Shown here: piece after piece, positions 1 through 8,597 of the stretch
Layout of the letters: each line of letters opens with the position of its first letter
Numbering within the stretch: the stretch's first letter is position 1
Source: Streptomyces sp. HUAS CB01
Lineage (GTDB): Bacteria > Actinomycetota > Actinomycetes > Streptomycetales > Streptomycetaceae
Direction: 5' to 3'
Assembly (NCBI RefSeq): GCF_030406905.1
Contig: NZ_CP129137.1
Location: forward strand, 2,483,001-2,547,000
Length of the DNA: 64,000 bases
The notes under the pieces: model-generated
The model's input: only the letters and a program-made list of their open reading frames with translations
Told to the model about the DNA's origin: nothing
Databases searched by the model: none
Program-made: the position numbers and the translations under genes

Positions 1-182
1 GGGTTGCCCGCGGCGGCGGACGTGAGGCGGGGAGAACTCATGGGCCTGCGCACTCCGTTGAGCTGGACGTGACTGAGCTGTGCCCCGAGCTGCGCGGTGA
101 TGCGGGTGAGCAGCTGCGCGGTGGTGTCGAGGGGCAGCGGGATCGGGGCCAGTGACTCACGAGGGTGTGCCGACTCCGTCAT
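1..182 (-). CDS. N-terminal fragment of an unidentified protein
   Basis: An ATG whose complement is at 180-182 opens a frame of 60 codons that runs off the left edge without a stop. The protein begins MTESAHPRESLAPIPLPL and continues with an amphipathic stretch rich in Leu, Thr and Gln. I do not recognise the family from this much sequence. Codon third positions are mostly G or C, as in the neighbouring genes. It is transcribed leftwards, in the same direction as the next gene (423-1124). No strong Shine-Dalgarno sequence precedes the ATG. Confidence 0.5.
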   Translation of the reverse strand, partial: MTESAHPRESLAPIPLPLDTTAQLLTRITAQLGAQLSHVQLNGVRRPMSSPRLTSAAAGN

Positions 183-422
183 GGACCGATCCTGACGGGC
201 GCAGGTTGCCGCGTCGTTGCGCCGGGATGACGGGTGTTTACCGCGGCCTCACGGGGGCGCGCGGAGCGATGTCAGGAGCGGGACGCGCCTCCGTCGCGTG
301 CACACGGGCGGACGGGGGCGCGGGGAGGGGTACCGGGAGCAGGACACCCCCCGGCCGCGGTCACCACACCCACCAGCAACACGCACACCGGCGCCGGGAG
401 CGGGACGTGCCCCGGCCGTGCG

Positions 423-1124
423 TCAGCTCGCCAGCCACACCCGCAGTTCGGGACCCGGCACACAGCCCTGCCTGGCCGCCGCCGCCAGGTCCTCGCCGTG
501 TTCGTAGCCGACGACCGGCATGCCCGGCCAGAGGCGGGCGACGGCGGCGAGACAGCCGGACCAGGCGCGGTCGAGGTCGCCGTCCGCGGCGAAGACGTTC
601 GAGAGCCCGACGACCGACTCGCTGCGGCTGACGACCGCTCCGGCGACCGTGCGGCTGCCTCCGTCGGCGGTGCCGGCGAGGACGGTGACGGTGCGGTCGG
701 ACAGGAGCCCCGGGCGGAAGAGTCCGGTCAGTTCCGCGTCGCCGCCTGACCAGGCGACCTCCCAGCGGTCGAGGCTCGCAGCGGTCCGTACGGGGCGCCA
801 GACGACGTCGTGGGGCGCGACCGGTGCGGCGAGCACGGCGGGGCGGTGGATCCAGCGCGCCTGGAAGGCCACCTCGAATCCGTCGGCCGTGAGGTCCAGC
901 CGTCCGAAGCTGTCCTTGACCGAACAGCCCGCCCCCGTACGGTCGATGGGCCCCAGCACCTCCCGCGCCGTGGCGTCCGGGGCGAGGGTGACGGCGTCCG
1001 GGTACAGCGGCGGGGTGCGCCGCTCGCTGGTCCAGGCGCGATCGCCGAACACCCCGGGGATCCCGTGTGCGCGGCACATCGCATGGCACCATTCGGCATT
1101 GTTCCGGGCGGAGACAGCGATCAT
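423..1124 (-). CDS. Conserved hypothetical protein, possibly GNAT-like
   Basis: A 233-residue soluble protein with no signal peptide or membrane segment. I chose the ATG at 1124 because upstream codons in the same frame are repetitive (Thr-Pro-Val) and lie over the start of the divergent gene. The C-terminal half (TVAGAVVSRSESVVGLSNVF, then VARLWPGMPVVGYEHG) has the pattern of hydrophobic strand, glycine turn and helix seen in actinobacterial GNAT-fold acetyltransferases. The acetyl-CoA loop is not clear, so this is only a fold suggestion. A specific function cannot be assigned. Confidence 0.65.
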   Translation of the reverse strand: MIAVSARNNAEWCHAMCRAHGIPGVFGDRAWTSERRTPPLYPDAVTLAPDATAREVLGPIDRTGAGCSVKDSFGRLDLTADGFEVAFQARWIHRPAVLAAPVAPHDVVWRPVRTAASLDRWEVAWSGGDAELTGLFRPGLLSDRTVTVLAGTADGGSRTVAGAVVSRSESVVGLSNVFAADGDLDRAWSGCLAAVARLWPGMPVVGYEHGEDLAAAARQGCVPGPELRVWLAS

Positions 1125-1333
1125 GGCTCGATCATGCCGTACTCCCCGGCGAACCGGCACCGTCTCCCGGAGCGGGGCCGTTGTTCCGCTCCTGTTTACG
1201 GCGTATGCAGGCGGCGCCCCCACCCCGAAGTGGTGAGCCGGCGAGTTCCCCCGCTCACATCGACCGGACGCGGCGAACCTTTGTGCCCCGCCGAACGTCG
1301 GAGGAAGTGAGCCGACGAACCAGGGGGTCATCG

Positions 1334-2209
1334 ATGCGGAAGCTCTCGTCACGGGGGTCACGGGGGTCACGGGGGTCACGGGCGCTCCGGGCGCTCCGGG
1401 CGCTCCGGCTGCGCGGACTTCCGCCGCGCGGGGCCGCTCGGCGTGGGCTCGTCCGGCGTGGACCTGTGCCGGGCGGGAGCGGGCGGGCGCGCGGGCTCCT
1501 GCCGCGCGCGAGGGTGCCGGGCCGGCTGGTACCGGGCCGGGTCGTACCCAGGACCCGGCGCGGCCGGCGGCGGACCGTACAGGCGCTGATGCTCGCCGCG
1601 GTGTTCGCGCTCGCCCCGGCGACCTGGATGCACGCCGTGGCCGACAGCCGCACCGGCACGGTCGCCGACGCCCCCGAGCGCGAGGTCGCGGTGGTGTTCG
1701 GCGCCGGGCTGTGGAAGGGCCGGCCGACCCCGTACCTGGCGCACCGGCTGGACACCGCCGCGGAGCTGTACCGCGCGGGCAAGGTCAAGGTCGTCCTCGT
1801 CACCGGCGACAACAGCCGGGCGGAGTACGACGAGCCGGACGCGATGCGGGCGTACCTCGTCCGGCAGGGTGTGCCGGACGGCCGGATCGTCAGCGACTAC
1901 GCCGGCTTCGACACCTGGGACTCCTGTGTCCGCGCCAAGAAGATCTTCGGCGTGGACCGGGCCGTGCTCGTGACCCAGGGTTTCCACATCAAGCGCGCGA
2001 TCGCGCTGTGCGACGCCGCCGGGATCGAGTCGTACGGCGTCGGAGTCGGCGAGCCCCACGACTCGGTCTGGTACTACGGCGGCGCGCGCGAGCTGTTCGC
2101 GGCCGGCAAGGCGGCGCTGGACGTCGCGCTCCGGCCGGACCCGCACTTCCTCGGGCCCGAGGAGACGGGCGTGACCGAGGCCCTGGCCTCGGCGGGCACC
2201 GTGCCCTGA
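1334..2209 (+). CDS. SanA/YdcF-like (DUF218) envelope protein
   Basis: The recognisable part starts near residue 80 with a basic stretch and one membrane segment (VQALMLAAVFALAPATWM). The DUF218 domain follows: VVFGAGLWKGRPTPYLAHRL, VVLVTGDNSRAEYDEPDAM and VTQGFHIKRAIALC. SanA-type proteins sit in the cytoplasmic membrane and are linked to envelope barrier function and vancomycin sensitivity; their biochemical activity is not settled. The start is uncertain. ATG at 1334 gives 291 residues, but residues 1-75 are Arg-rich and partly made of 9-nt tandem repeats, and homologues are nearer 220-230 residues. GTG at 1466 or 1514 in the same frame could be the true start. Confidence 0.75.
   Translation: MRKLSSRGSRGSRGSRALRALRALRLRGLPPRGAARRGLVRRGPVPGGSGRARGLLPRARVPGRLVPGRVVPRTRRGRRRTVQALMLAAVFALAPATWMHAVADSRTGTVADAPEREVAVVFGAGLWKGRPTPYLAHRLDTAAELYRAGKVKVVLVTGDNSRAEYDEPDAMRAYLVRQGVPDGRIVSDYAGFDTWDSCVRAKKIFGVDRAVLVTQGFHIKRAIALCDAAGIESYGVGVGEPHDSVWYYGGARELFAAGKAALDVALRPDPHFLGPEETGVTEALASAGTVP
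1351..1409 (+). repeat. Two runs of 9-nt tandem repeats
   Basis: Three perfect copies of ACGGGGGTC (1351-1377) are followed directly by three copies of CGCTCCGGG (1383-1409, last base differing). Read in the DUF218 frame they give Ser-Arg-Gly and Ala-Leu-Arg triplets. Because the unit is a multiple of three, copy-number change would not shift the frame. The region may equally be untranslated if the gene starts further downstream. Confidence 0.8.
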
Positions 2210-2258
2210 GCCGCTCACCGCCGCGCACCCGGCCCGGGGAGGGCCGCGTACCGAGGCC

Positions 2259-2307
2259 GTAATGCGGCGGGCCCGCCGCCGTAACACGAACGACGCACGC
2301 TGGTCGC
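2259..2307 (+). promoter_or_regulatory. narB promoter region with GlnR-like half sites
   Basis: GTAAT (2259) and GTAAC (2281) lie 22 nt apart, and GACGC (2292) is a further 11 nt on. This is the 11-nt phasing of Streptomyces GlnR boxes (gTnAc-n6-GaAAc). The GTAACAC motif starts exactly 27 nt before the narB ATG and shares its register, and a CGCACGCTG block, with the element before the gene at 10257. No Shine-Dalgarno sequence is visible, so a leaderless or short-leader transcript is likely. GlnR control is inferred from family knowledge. Confidence 0.5.
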
Positions 2308-4509
2308 ATGTCCCACGCACCGGCCCCGGCCCCCGCCCCCGCCCTCGTCCCCACCCACTGCCCCTACTGCTCCCTGCAGTGCGGGATGAACCTGCGCGGG
2401 TCCGGGGAGACGGTCGAGGTCGTGGAGCGGGACGACTTCCCGGTCAACCGGGGCGCCCTGTGCGGCAAGGGACGTACGGCACCCGCGGTGCTCTCCTCCC
2501 GGGTCAGGCTGACCGGGCCCCTGGTCCGACGCCCCGCCACAGGCAGGCTCGAGCCGGCCACCTGGGAGGAGGCCCTCCGCGTCACCGCCGACGGGCTGCG
2601 CCGCACCCGCGCACGGCACGGGGCGGACGCGGTCGGCGTGTTCGGCGGCGGGGGCCTGACCAACGAGAAGGCGTACGCGCTGGGCAAGTTCGCGCGGGTG
2701 GTGCTCGGCACCTCACAGATCGACTACAACGGCCGGTTCTGCATGTCCTCGGCGGCGGCCGCGCACAACAAGGCGTTCGGGCTGGACCGGGGACTGCCGT
2801 TCCCGCTGGAGGACATCCCGCGCACCGGCTGTGTCGTCCTCGTCGGCTCGAACCTCGCCGAGACCATGCCGCCCGCGCTGCGCTACCTCACGGAACTGAA
2901 GGACAACGGCGGTTCGCTGATCGTCATCGACCCGCGCCGTACGAAGACCGCCGAGCAGGCCGATCTGCATCTCGCACCGCGCCCCGGCACCGACCTCGCC
3001 CTGGCGCTCGGCCTGCTGCACCTGGTGGTGGCACAGGGCCGCACGGACGAGGAGTTCATCCGGGAGCGCACGACCGGGTGGGAGGACGCCAGGGCGGCCG
3101 CGATGGCGCACTGGCCCGAACTCGTCGAACGGATCACCGGCGTGGGCGTGCCCCAACTGCGGGCGGCGGTGGCGCTGTTCTGCGACGCTCCCAACGCGAT
3201 GGTCCTCACCGCGCGCGGACCGGAACAGCAGTCGAAGGGCACGGACACGGTCGGCGCCTGGATCAACCTCGCCCTCGCCACCGGGAACGCGGGCCGGCCA
3301 CTGGCCGGTTACGGCTGTCTCACGGGCCAGGGCAACGGCCAGGGCGGTCGTGAGCACGGCCAGAAGGCGGACCAGTTGCCCGGGTACCGCAGGCTCGACG
3401 ACCCGGCGGCGCGGGCGCACGTGGCCGGGGTGTGGGGCGTCGACCCCGACTCGCTGCCCGGCCCCGGCCGAAGCGCGTACGAGCTTCTCGACGCCCTCGG
3501 CCGGGACGTTCGGGCGCTGCTGCTGATGGGGTCCAACCCGGTGGTGTCCGCGCCCCGGGCCGCGCACGTGGAGGAACGGATCCGCTCCCTGGACTTCCTC
3601 GCCGTCGCGGACGTGGTGCTGTCGGAGACGGCGGAACTGGCGGACGTGGTCCTGCCGGTGACGCAGTGGGCCGAGGAGACGGGGACGACGACGAACCTGG
3701 AGGGCAGGGTGCTGCTGCGCCGCCGGGCGCTGACACCGCCGCCGGGGGTGCGCAGCGACCTGGAGGTCATGCACGGGCTCGCCGGGCTGCTGGGGCACGA
3801 GAAGGGGTTCCCCACCGACCCGGAGGAGGTCTTCGGGGAGCTGCGACGCGCCTCCTCCGGGGGACCCGCCGACTACGCGGGCATCAGCTACCGGCGGCTG
3901 GAGGAGGAGCAGGGCGTCTTCTGGCCCTGCCCGGAGACGGGCGGAGCCGCGGTGACAGCAAAAGGGCCTGCCGAGGAGCCGGACGGGCCCGCCGCGGACC
4001 CGGACGGGCACACCCGGCGGGCCGGCCGGCCCGCCGGGGGCCCGCATCCGGGAACGCCCCGGCTGTTCCTCGAGCGGTTCGCGACGCCGGACGGGCGGGC
4101 GAGGTTCGTACCCGTGGTGCACCGGGAGGCCGCCGAGCCGACCGACGCCGAGTACCCCGTCGTGCTGACGACGGGGCGGGTCGTGGCCCAGTACCAGTCG
4201 GGGGCGCAGACCCGCAGGGTCGACGAGCTGAACGCGGCGGCCCCGGGACCGTTCGTCGAGCTGCATCCGCAGCTGGCGGCACGGGTGGGGGTCGCGGACG
4301 GCGAGCCCGTGGCGGTGGTCTCGCGCCGCGGCCGCGCGGTCGCTCCGGCGCGGGTGAGCGAGGCGATCCGCCCCGACACCGTCTTCATGCCCTTCCACTG
4401 GCCGGGCGCGGGCCGCGCCAACACGCTGACCAACCCGGCCCTCGACCCGACCTCCCGCATGCCGGAGTTCAAGGTCTGCGCGGTACGCCTGGAGCGGGTG
4501 ACGGCGTGA
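2308..4509 (+). CDS. narB: Assimilatory nitrate reductase, molybdopterin oxidoreductase
   Basis: A 733-residue cytoplasmic molybdoenzyme that reduces nitrate to nitrite for nitrogen assimilation. The N-terminus carries the [4Fe-4S] motif C18-x2-C21-x3-C25 (HCPYCSLQCGM) with the fourth cysteine in CGKG at 52. The molybdopterin core follows (NGRFCMSSAAAAHNKAFG, TGQGNGQGGREHGQKADQLPG split over two blocks, and LLMGSNPVVSAP). The C-terminal MGD-binding domain has VVLTTGRVVAQYQSGAQTRR and PFHWPGAGRANTLTNPALDP. There is no Tat signal, which fits an assimilatory NarB/NasA enzyme. A Pro/Gly-rich linker near residues 545-590 precedes the C-terminal domain. Its product would feed the NirBD nitrite reductase 9 kb downstream. 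Confidence 0.93.
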   Translation: MSHAPAPAPAPALVPTHCPYCSLQCGMNLRGSGETVEVVERDDFPVNRGALCGKGRTAPAVLSSRVRLTGPLVRRPATGRLEPATWEEALRVTADGLRRTRARHGADAVGVFGGGGLTNEKAYALGKFARVVLGTSQIDYNGRFCMSSAAAAHNKAFGLDRGLPFPLEDIPRTGCVVLVGSNLAETMPPALRYLTELKDNGGSLIVIDPRRTKTAEQADLHLAPRPGTDLALALGLLHLVVAQGRTDEEFIRERTTGWEDARAAAMAHWPELVERITGVGVPQLRAAVALFCDAPNAMVLTARGPEQQSKGTDTVGAWINLALATGNAGRPLAGYGCLTGQGNGQGGREHGQKADQLPGYRRLDDPAARAHVAGVWGVDPDSLPGPGRSAYELLDALGRDVRALLLMGSNPVVSAPRAAHVEERIRSLDFLAVADVVLSETAELADVVLPVTQWAEETGTTTNLEGRVLLRRRALTPPPGVRSDLEVMHGLAGLLGHEKGFPTDPEEVFGELRRASSGGPADYAGISYRRLEEEQGVFWPCPETGGAAVTAKGPAEEPDGPAADPDGHTRRAGRPAGGPHPGTPRLFLERFATPDGRARFVPVVHREAAEPTDAEYPVVLTTGRVVAQYQSGAQTRRVDELNAAAPGPFVELHPQLAARVGVADGEPVAVVSRRGRAVAPARVSEAIRPDTVFMPFHWPGAGRANTLTNPALDPTSRMPEFKVCAVRLERVTA

Positions 4510-4533
4510 CGGCGTGACGGGCTGAGACGACGT

Positions 4534-4587
4534 GCCGGGGTCACGGGGCTGCCTGGGGGACGCGGGCGGGAGCCCCGTGACCCCGGC
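4534..4587. terminator. Bidirectional hairpin between convergent genes
   Basis: A perfect 17-bp inverted repeat (arms 4534-4550 and 4571-4587, 20-nt loop) lies between the end of narB and the end of the gamma-glutamylcyclotransferase gene. The place and stability fit a factor-independent terminator serving both strands, although there is no T-tract. Confidence 0.75.
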
Positions 4588-4625
4588 GCGGCCCACCGGC
4601 GCGGCGCGCCGCGCCGGCCGGGGCG

Positions 4626-5054
4626 TCAGCCCCGTGCGGACCAGTCGCCTCCGGGGATCGGGGTGCCCTGCGCGCGCAGTTCGCGCGCCACCGGGCCCGC
4701 CGCCACGTACACCCAGGCCGGTACGGTGCCCGACGCCGTGTGGACGCGGCGCTCGACCCGTACGTAGAGATTGCGCGGGTCGCCGGGGCCGAAGTACTCC
4801 TCCAGGTGGTCCAGCACGGCTATCAGCTCGCCGTACCGCTCGGGCGCCGCGGTGACGAGTTCGCCGGTGACGACGCCGTCGCCCTCGATCGCGTACGGAT
4901 AGCCAGGCCCCTCGTACAGGAGCGCGCCGCGCAACCGGGCGGGTTCCTCGGCCGAGGTGCGCCCGCGCAGGAAGAGGTCGTGGTTGTGCTCGCCCGCGCG
5001 CAGGGTGCCGTAGACGAAGAACGGCAGGCGCGGCTCCCGGTACCGGCCCGTCAC
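4626..5054 (-). CDS. Gamma-glutamylcyclotransferase/AIG2-like protein
   Basis: A 142-residue GGCT-like protein. The family signature FVYGTLRAGEHNH lies near residue 11, followed by GALLYEGPGYPYAI and the acidic loop around VTGELV and VLDHLEEY. Family members cyclise gamma-glutamyl amines or peptides to 5-oxoproline, or cleave related adducts; the substrate here is unknown. The GTG start at 5054 overlaps the cutA stop as GTGA, so the two genes are probably translationally coupled. Longer upstream extensions in this frame are shadows of cutA. Confidence 0.82.
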   Translation of the reverse strand: MTGRYREPRLPFFVYGTLRAGEHNHDLFLRGRTSAEEPARLRGALLYEGPGYPYAIEGDGVVTGELVTAAPERYGELIAVLDHLEEYFGPGDPRNLYVRVERRVHTASGTVPAWVYVAAGPVARELRAQGTPIPGGDWSARG

Positions 5055-5392
5055 GCCTGCTCCGCGGTCTCCGCCGCGATCCACGCCAGGTACCCCGCGC
5101 TGCCCCGCACGACCGGGGTCGCGATGATCTCGGGGGTGTCGTAGTCGTGGTGGGCGAGCAGATGGGTCTCCAGCGCCTCGTAGCGGTCCTCGGTGGTCTT
5201 GAGCAGGACCTGCCACTCCTCGCTGGTCTCGATGGCGTTCCGCCAGTGGTACACGGAGGTGACGGGCGCCGAGATCTGCGCGCAGGCGGCCAGCCTCGCC
5301 TCCACCGCGCCGCGCGCCAGTTCCTCGGCCTTCGCGGCGCTGTCGGTGGTGGTCAGAACGGTCAGGGCCCGGATCACGAACACTCCTCCCAC
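5051..5392 (-). CDS. cutA: Divalent cation tolerance protein CutA
   Basis: A protein of 113 residues, the usual CutA1 size, with the ferredoxin-like signature: VLTTTDSAAKAEELARGAVE, LAACAQI, VYHWRNAIETSEEWQVLLKT and the C-terminal HDYDTPEIIATPV plus YLAWI. CutA forms very stable trimers and has been linked to copper and other metal tolerance, but its exact role is unclear. The first in-frame GTG is used. An internal GTG a few codons on (before IRALTVL), with a GGAGG about 8 nt upstream, may be the real start. It forms a two-gene unit with the downstream cyclotransferase gene. Confidence 0.88.
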   Translation of the reverse strand: MGGVFVIRALTVLTTTDSAAKAEELARGAVEARLAACAQISAPVTSVYHWRNAIETSEEWQVLLKTTEDRYEALETHLLAHHDYDTPEIIATPVVRGSAGYLAWIAAETAEQA

Positions 5393-5602
5393 GGCACGGA
5401 CGGGTGGGTCCGCGCGGCCTGCGCCCCGGCGGGGGCCGGGCTCACGGCGGTACGTCTACCACTGACCGCGTCCGGTGATCCAGTGCCGGCCCCGGCCGGT
5501 GGTCCCGTGCCGCTCCCGGCCCCGGCGCATCGTGCCCGGCCGGGCCCGGCCGGGCGGCTGGGTGGCGCGCGGCCGGACCGGCGGGGCGCACCCGGGTCGT
5601 CC

Positions 5603-6295
5603 TCAGCCGCCGTACGGCCGCAGCGCCTTGGCCTCGCGCAGCGCGGAGCCCCACCAGGCGAGCTGGTCGAGCATCGTCTTGACGGCGGCCTCGGGCGCGG
5701 CCGGATCCCGGTGCCGGCCCTCGGAGTCGAACTGCTCACCGGCGTTCCGGAAGGAGACGGTGTCCCGGACGGTGACGGCGTGCATCTCGGCGAAGACCTG
5801 ACGCAGCTGTTCCACCGCGCGCAGCCCACCGGACACGCCGCCGTAGGAGAGGAACCCGACGGGCTTGGCCTGCCACTCGGTGTAGTGCCAGTCGATGAGG
5901 GCCTTCAGCGCGGCCGGGAACGAGTGGTTGTACTCGGGGGTGAGGACGACGAAGGCGTCGGCGGCGGCGAGCCGGGGCGAGACCTTGGCGAGTTCGGCGC
6001 GCACGGCGGGGCGGGGGCTGCCCGACAGCGCGGTGGGGAGATCCACCTCGGCGAGGTCGACGACGTCGACGGTGAAGTCCTCGCGGGCGCCTGCCCGGAC
6101 GAGGAACCAGTCGGCGACGACCGGGGCGAAGCGGCCCTCGCGGTTGCTGCCCACGACCAGGGCGAGCCGCAGCGGGGCGGCGGGGCCGGAGGCGGGGGCG
6201 TGCGACTCGGCCGCGGCGGACGGCGGCGCGGCGAGGGATGACGGGGCGGCGAGGGATGACGGGGCGGCGAGGGACGCCTGCGGGGTGATGTCCAT
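5603..6295 (-). CDS. NADPH-dependent FMN reductase (SoxR-regulon type)
   Basis: A 230-residue flavodoxin-like oxidoreductase. The FMN-phosphate loop is [12 protein letters not shown] (about residues 47-58), and the second flavin-binding motif is [28 protein letters not shown] residues ([13 protein letters not shown]) follow. Such enzymes transfer electrons from NADPH to FMN or quinones. I recall the S. coelicolor counterpart at this locus (SCO2478) as a direct SoxR target induced by redox-active antibiotics. The N-terminal 40 residues are a low-complexity Ala/Ser/Pro extension with three near-identical SSLAAP units. ATG at 6295 is chosen. It faces a frameshifted soxR remnant across a short intergenic region. 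Confidence 0.87.
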   Translation of the reverse strand: MDITPQASLAAPSSLAAPSSLAAPPSAAAESHAPASGPAAPLRLALVVGSNREGRFAPVVADWFLVRAGAREDFTVDVVDLAEVDLPTALSGSPRPAVRAELAKVSPRLAAADAFVVLTPEYNHSFPAALKALIDWHYTEWQAKPVGFLSYGGVSGGLRAVEQLRQVFAEMHAVTVRDTVSFRNAGEQFDSEGRHRDPAAPEAAVKTMLDQLAWWGSALREAKALRPYGG

Positions 6296-6305
6296 GCCGA
6301 TCAGC

Positions 6306-6333
6306 GTGATACGTAAACCTTTGTTGAGGTCAA
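6306..6333 (-). promoter_or_regulatory. Promoter of the FMN reductase gene with a partial SoxR-like site
   Basis: On the minus strand a TTGACC -35 (6333-6328) and TATCAC -10 (6311-6306) are 16 nt apart, and the -10 ends about 10 nt before the ATG, suggesting a leaderless or near-leaderless transcript. The spacer holds an ACCT-N6-AGGT dyad. The CCTCAA half-site resembles a SoxR box, but the other half (AAAGG) is degenerate and the dyad is short for MerR-type operators. Confidence 0.45.
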
Positions 6334-6350
6334 GCGCCGGCCCGGGCGCC

Positions 6351-6887
6351 ATGTCGCATCTCGACTGGGACGCCAAGGAAGCCACGGTGAGCCGGCGGAG
6401 CGCAGCGGTGTCGCCCCCTCGGCACTGCGCCTCTCCGGGCGCGAGGGGCTCATCACCAGCCGCACCCCCGGGAATCAGCGGTGCCACACCGGGGACACGC
6501 TGCGCAGGGTCGCGTTCATCCGGACGTCGCAGCGGCTCGGCATCCCCTCGGCCACCATCCGCGAGGTGCTGGGGCTGCCGCCGGACGACCGCACGCCCAC
6601 CCGGGAGGACTGGGCCCCGGATCTCCGGGTGCCGGCGCGAGGACCTGGACGTGCGGATCCGTACGCTCCAGCGGCTCCGGGACGACGTCACGGACTGCAT
6701 CGGCTGCGGCTGTCTGTCGCTCGACCGGTGTGTGCTGCCCAACCCCGGTGACGAGCTGGGCGCGCACGGCCCCGGCCCCCGCCGTCTGCTCGAGGACCGC
6801 AGCGGGCCCGGGCCCGCAGCGGTCCCGGCGGACGGCGCCGTTCGTCGGACACGGCCTGTCAGAGACGGCCTAGGGTGGGACGGATGA
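6351..6887 (+). pseudogene. soxR: soxR-like MerR regulator, disrupted by frameshifts
   Basis: The sequence starts [15 protein letters not shown] in one frame. It continues as [38 protein letters not shown] and [19 protein letters not shown] in a second frame from about 6398. It then returns to the first frame as [18 protein letters not shown] and [12 protein letters not shown] from about 6635. Joined, these give a near-complete SoxR: winged helix, dimerisation helix and the [2Fe-2S] CIGCGC-x5-C cluster motif, all intact. At least two compensating frameshifts (near 6395 and 6620) break it, and the FY of the usual RFYEREGL is replaced by LSG. Either it is a decaying gene or the region carries sequencing errors. 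The restored frame ends at 6887, overlapping the next ATG by 4 nt. Confidence 0.82.
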
Positions 6888-7669
6888 CGAACCCGCCGAA
6901 CGTGCACATCGAGATCGACGGCCGGCCCGCGACCGGGCTGGACCCCGCCGTGATCCCGGTGCTCCAGGGCGCGTACGGCCACTTCACGGCGATGCAGGTG
7001 CGCGACGGCCGGGTCCGGGGCCTGGCGCTGCACCTGGAGCGGCTGGGGCACGGGACGCGCGAGCTGTTCGGCACGGACCTCGACGGGGACCGGGTGCGGA
7101 CGCTGGTGCGCCGGGCCCTCGACGGATCCGGCCGGAGCGACGCGGGCGTGCGCGTGTACGTGTACGGGGCGGCGACCGGGGGCGGGGCGCCGACGGTGGT
7201 GGTGGCGGTGCGGGAGCCCCGGACCATGCCGGGCGCGCCCCGGAGCATGATGCCGGTGCCGTTCCTGCGGCCGGTCCCGCACATCAAGCACGCGGGCGGG
7301 GTGGGTCAGCCGTACTACGGGCGGGCCGCCGCCCTGGCGGGCTTCGACGACGCGCTGCTGACCGGCCCCGGCGGGGAGATCGCGGAGGGCCACGTCACCA
7401 ACGTCGCGTTCTGGGACGGCACCTCGCTGGTGTGGCCGGACGCGCCGGCGCTGCGCGGGATCACGATGGCGCTGCTGGAGCGGCTGCTGCCGTCCGTGCG
7501 GCGCGAGGTGCGGCTCGCGGACCTCGGCGCGTACCCGGCGGTGGTCCAGATGAACTCGCAGGGCCTCGCGCCCGTCCACCGGATCGGCACGACGGAGTTC
7601 GCGGTGGACGGGGAGCTGGTGCGGCGGCTGGACGAGGCGTACGGGACGGTCCCGTGGGACGCGATCTGA
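6884..7669 (+). CDS. Class IV aminotransferase (PLP)
   Basis: A 261-residue fold-type IV PLP enzyme of the branched-chain aminotransferase/aminodeoxychorismate lyase superfamily. The catalytic Schiff-base lysine is K135 in [16 protein letters not shown]. The phosphate-binding and carboxylate loops are seen in [17 protein letters not shown] and the C-terminal [15 protein letters not shown]. The exact substrate (an amino acid or aminodeoxychorismate) cannot be told from the sequence. ATG at 6884 overlaps the terminal TGA of the soxR remnant, so the pair may once have been translationally coupled. A GTG nine nt upstream is an alternative start. Confidence 0.85.
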   Translation: MTNPPNVHIEIDGRPATGLDPAVIPVLQGAYGHFTAMQVRDGRVRGLALHLERLGHGTRELFGTDLDGDRVRTLVRRALDGSGRSDAGVRVYVYGAATGGGAPTVVVAVREPRTMPGAPRSMMPVPFLRPVPHIKHAGGVGQPYYGRAAALAGFDDALLTGPGGEIAEGHVTNVAFWDGTSLVWPDAPALRGITMALLERLLPSVRREVRLADLGAYPAVVQMNSQGLAPVHRIGTTEFAVDGELVRRLDEAYGTVPWDAI

Positions 7670-7923
7670 CGACGCCCGGCCGCCTTCGCGCGAGGGGCGT
7701 CACTCGTTCGGCGCGGCCGCTCGAACCGCCCGGCCAATGGCGCAATCGCACCCCTGTGACCTGCGACGACGCCGCCGGTCCAAGGGGACACGCCGTACGG
7801 TTCGAGCGAATCTGATCGCCCATCAGCAGGCGTGGGGGCGGACTCCGCCTTACCTCTTGAGGTGTAGGGAACGGCCGCCGGCACCACGGTCCGGCGGCAC
7901 CGGCCATCGCCCCGGAGGACGTC

Positions 7924-8433
7924 ATGCGCACCACCGCCCGCCTGCTGGTCGGCCCCGCGCTCGCGGCCGCCTGCATCGGTGCGACGGCCGTCCCCGCCGC
8001 GTCCGCGGCGGACCCCGGGACGCTGACGCTGTCCCCCTCGAGCACCACCGCCGGCGCTTCCGTGACGGTGAGCACCACCGCGTGCGGCGCGCGCGGTCAC
8101 GGCACGGGTGACGCCGAGTCGCTCGGCGCGGACGGGTTCGACCTGGCACCCGGCGCCCGCAAGGGCGCCGCGGTCGGCAAGTTCACGGTGCCCGAGGACA
8201 CCGAGCCGGGGACCTACACGGTCGCCGTGCTCTGTGACAACGGAAACAAGGCCTCCGGGGATCTCGTGGTGCGGGCCCACGGGCACGAACCGAGTGGCCA
8301 TGTGAAGACGGGAGTCGGCGGCAGCGTCGGCCCCGACATCACCCAGATCACGGCGGGGGTGGCCGTCCTGGCCGCGGCCGCCGTCGGCGGGACCTGGCTC
8401 CTGCGCCGTCGGGCGAGCGGCGCGCAGGGCTGA
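7924..8433 (+). CDS. Secreted membrane-anchored protein beside a sortase
   Basis: A 169-residue protein with a Sec signal peptide (cleavage near ASA-ADP, residue 30), an Ig-like extracellular part with two cysteines (TTACGARG and VAVLCDNGN), and a Gly-rich HVKTGVGGSVGPD motif. A C-terminal membrane segment (ITAGVAVLAAAAVGGTWLL) and the positive tail RRRASGAQG follow. The architecture matches a sortase substrate, but there is no LPxTG-type motif. It is followed by a terminator and then by a class F sortase gene in the same direction. GGAGG lies 6 nt before the ATG. Confidence 0.75.
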   Translation: MRTTARLLVGPALAAACIGATAVPAASAADPGTLTLSPSSTTAGASVTVSTTACGARGHGTGDAESLGADGFDLAPGARKGAAVGKFTVPEDTEPGTYTVAVLCDNGNKASGDLVVRAHGHEPSGHVKTGVGGSVGPDITQITAGVAVLAAAAVGGTWLLRRRASGAQG

Positions 8434-8477
8434 CGGAGAGCGTTCGCGCTCGGCCTCCACCGTCCCTCGTACCGCCG

Positions 8478-8520
8478 TCCCCGCCCCCGTCATGCTTCGT
8501 CCGGCTGACGGGGGCGGGGA
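8478..8520 (+). terminator. Rho-independent terminator
   Basis: A 15-bp inverted repeat (8478-8492 and 8506-8520, 13-nt loop) is followed by GTTTTCC, one of the few terminators here with a T-tract. It ends the 7924-8433 transcript before the sortase gene. Confidence 0.85.
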
Positions 8521-8597
8521 GTTTTCCCCTCCCGGAGCGGGCGTCTCCCAGAGCGCGCCTCCCGGAGCGGGCGCCCGAGGAGTCCCCGGAGGAGTCC

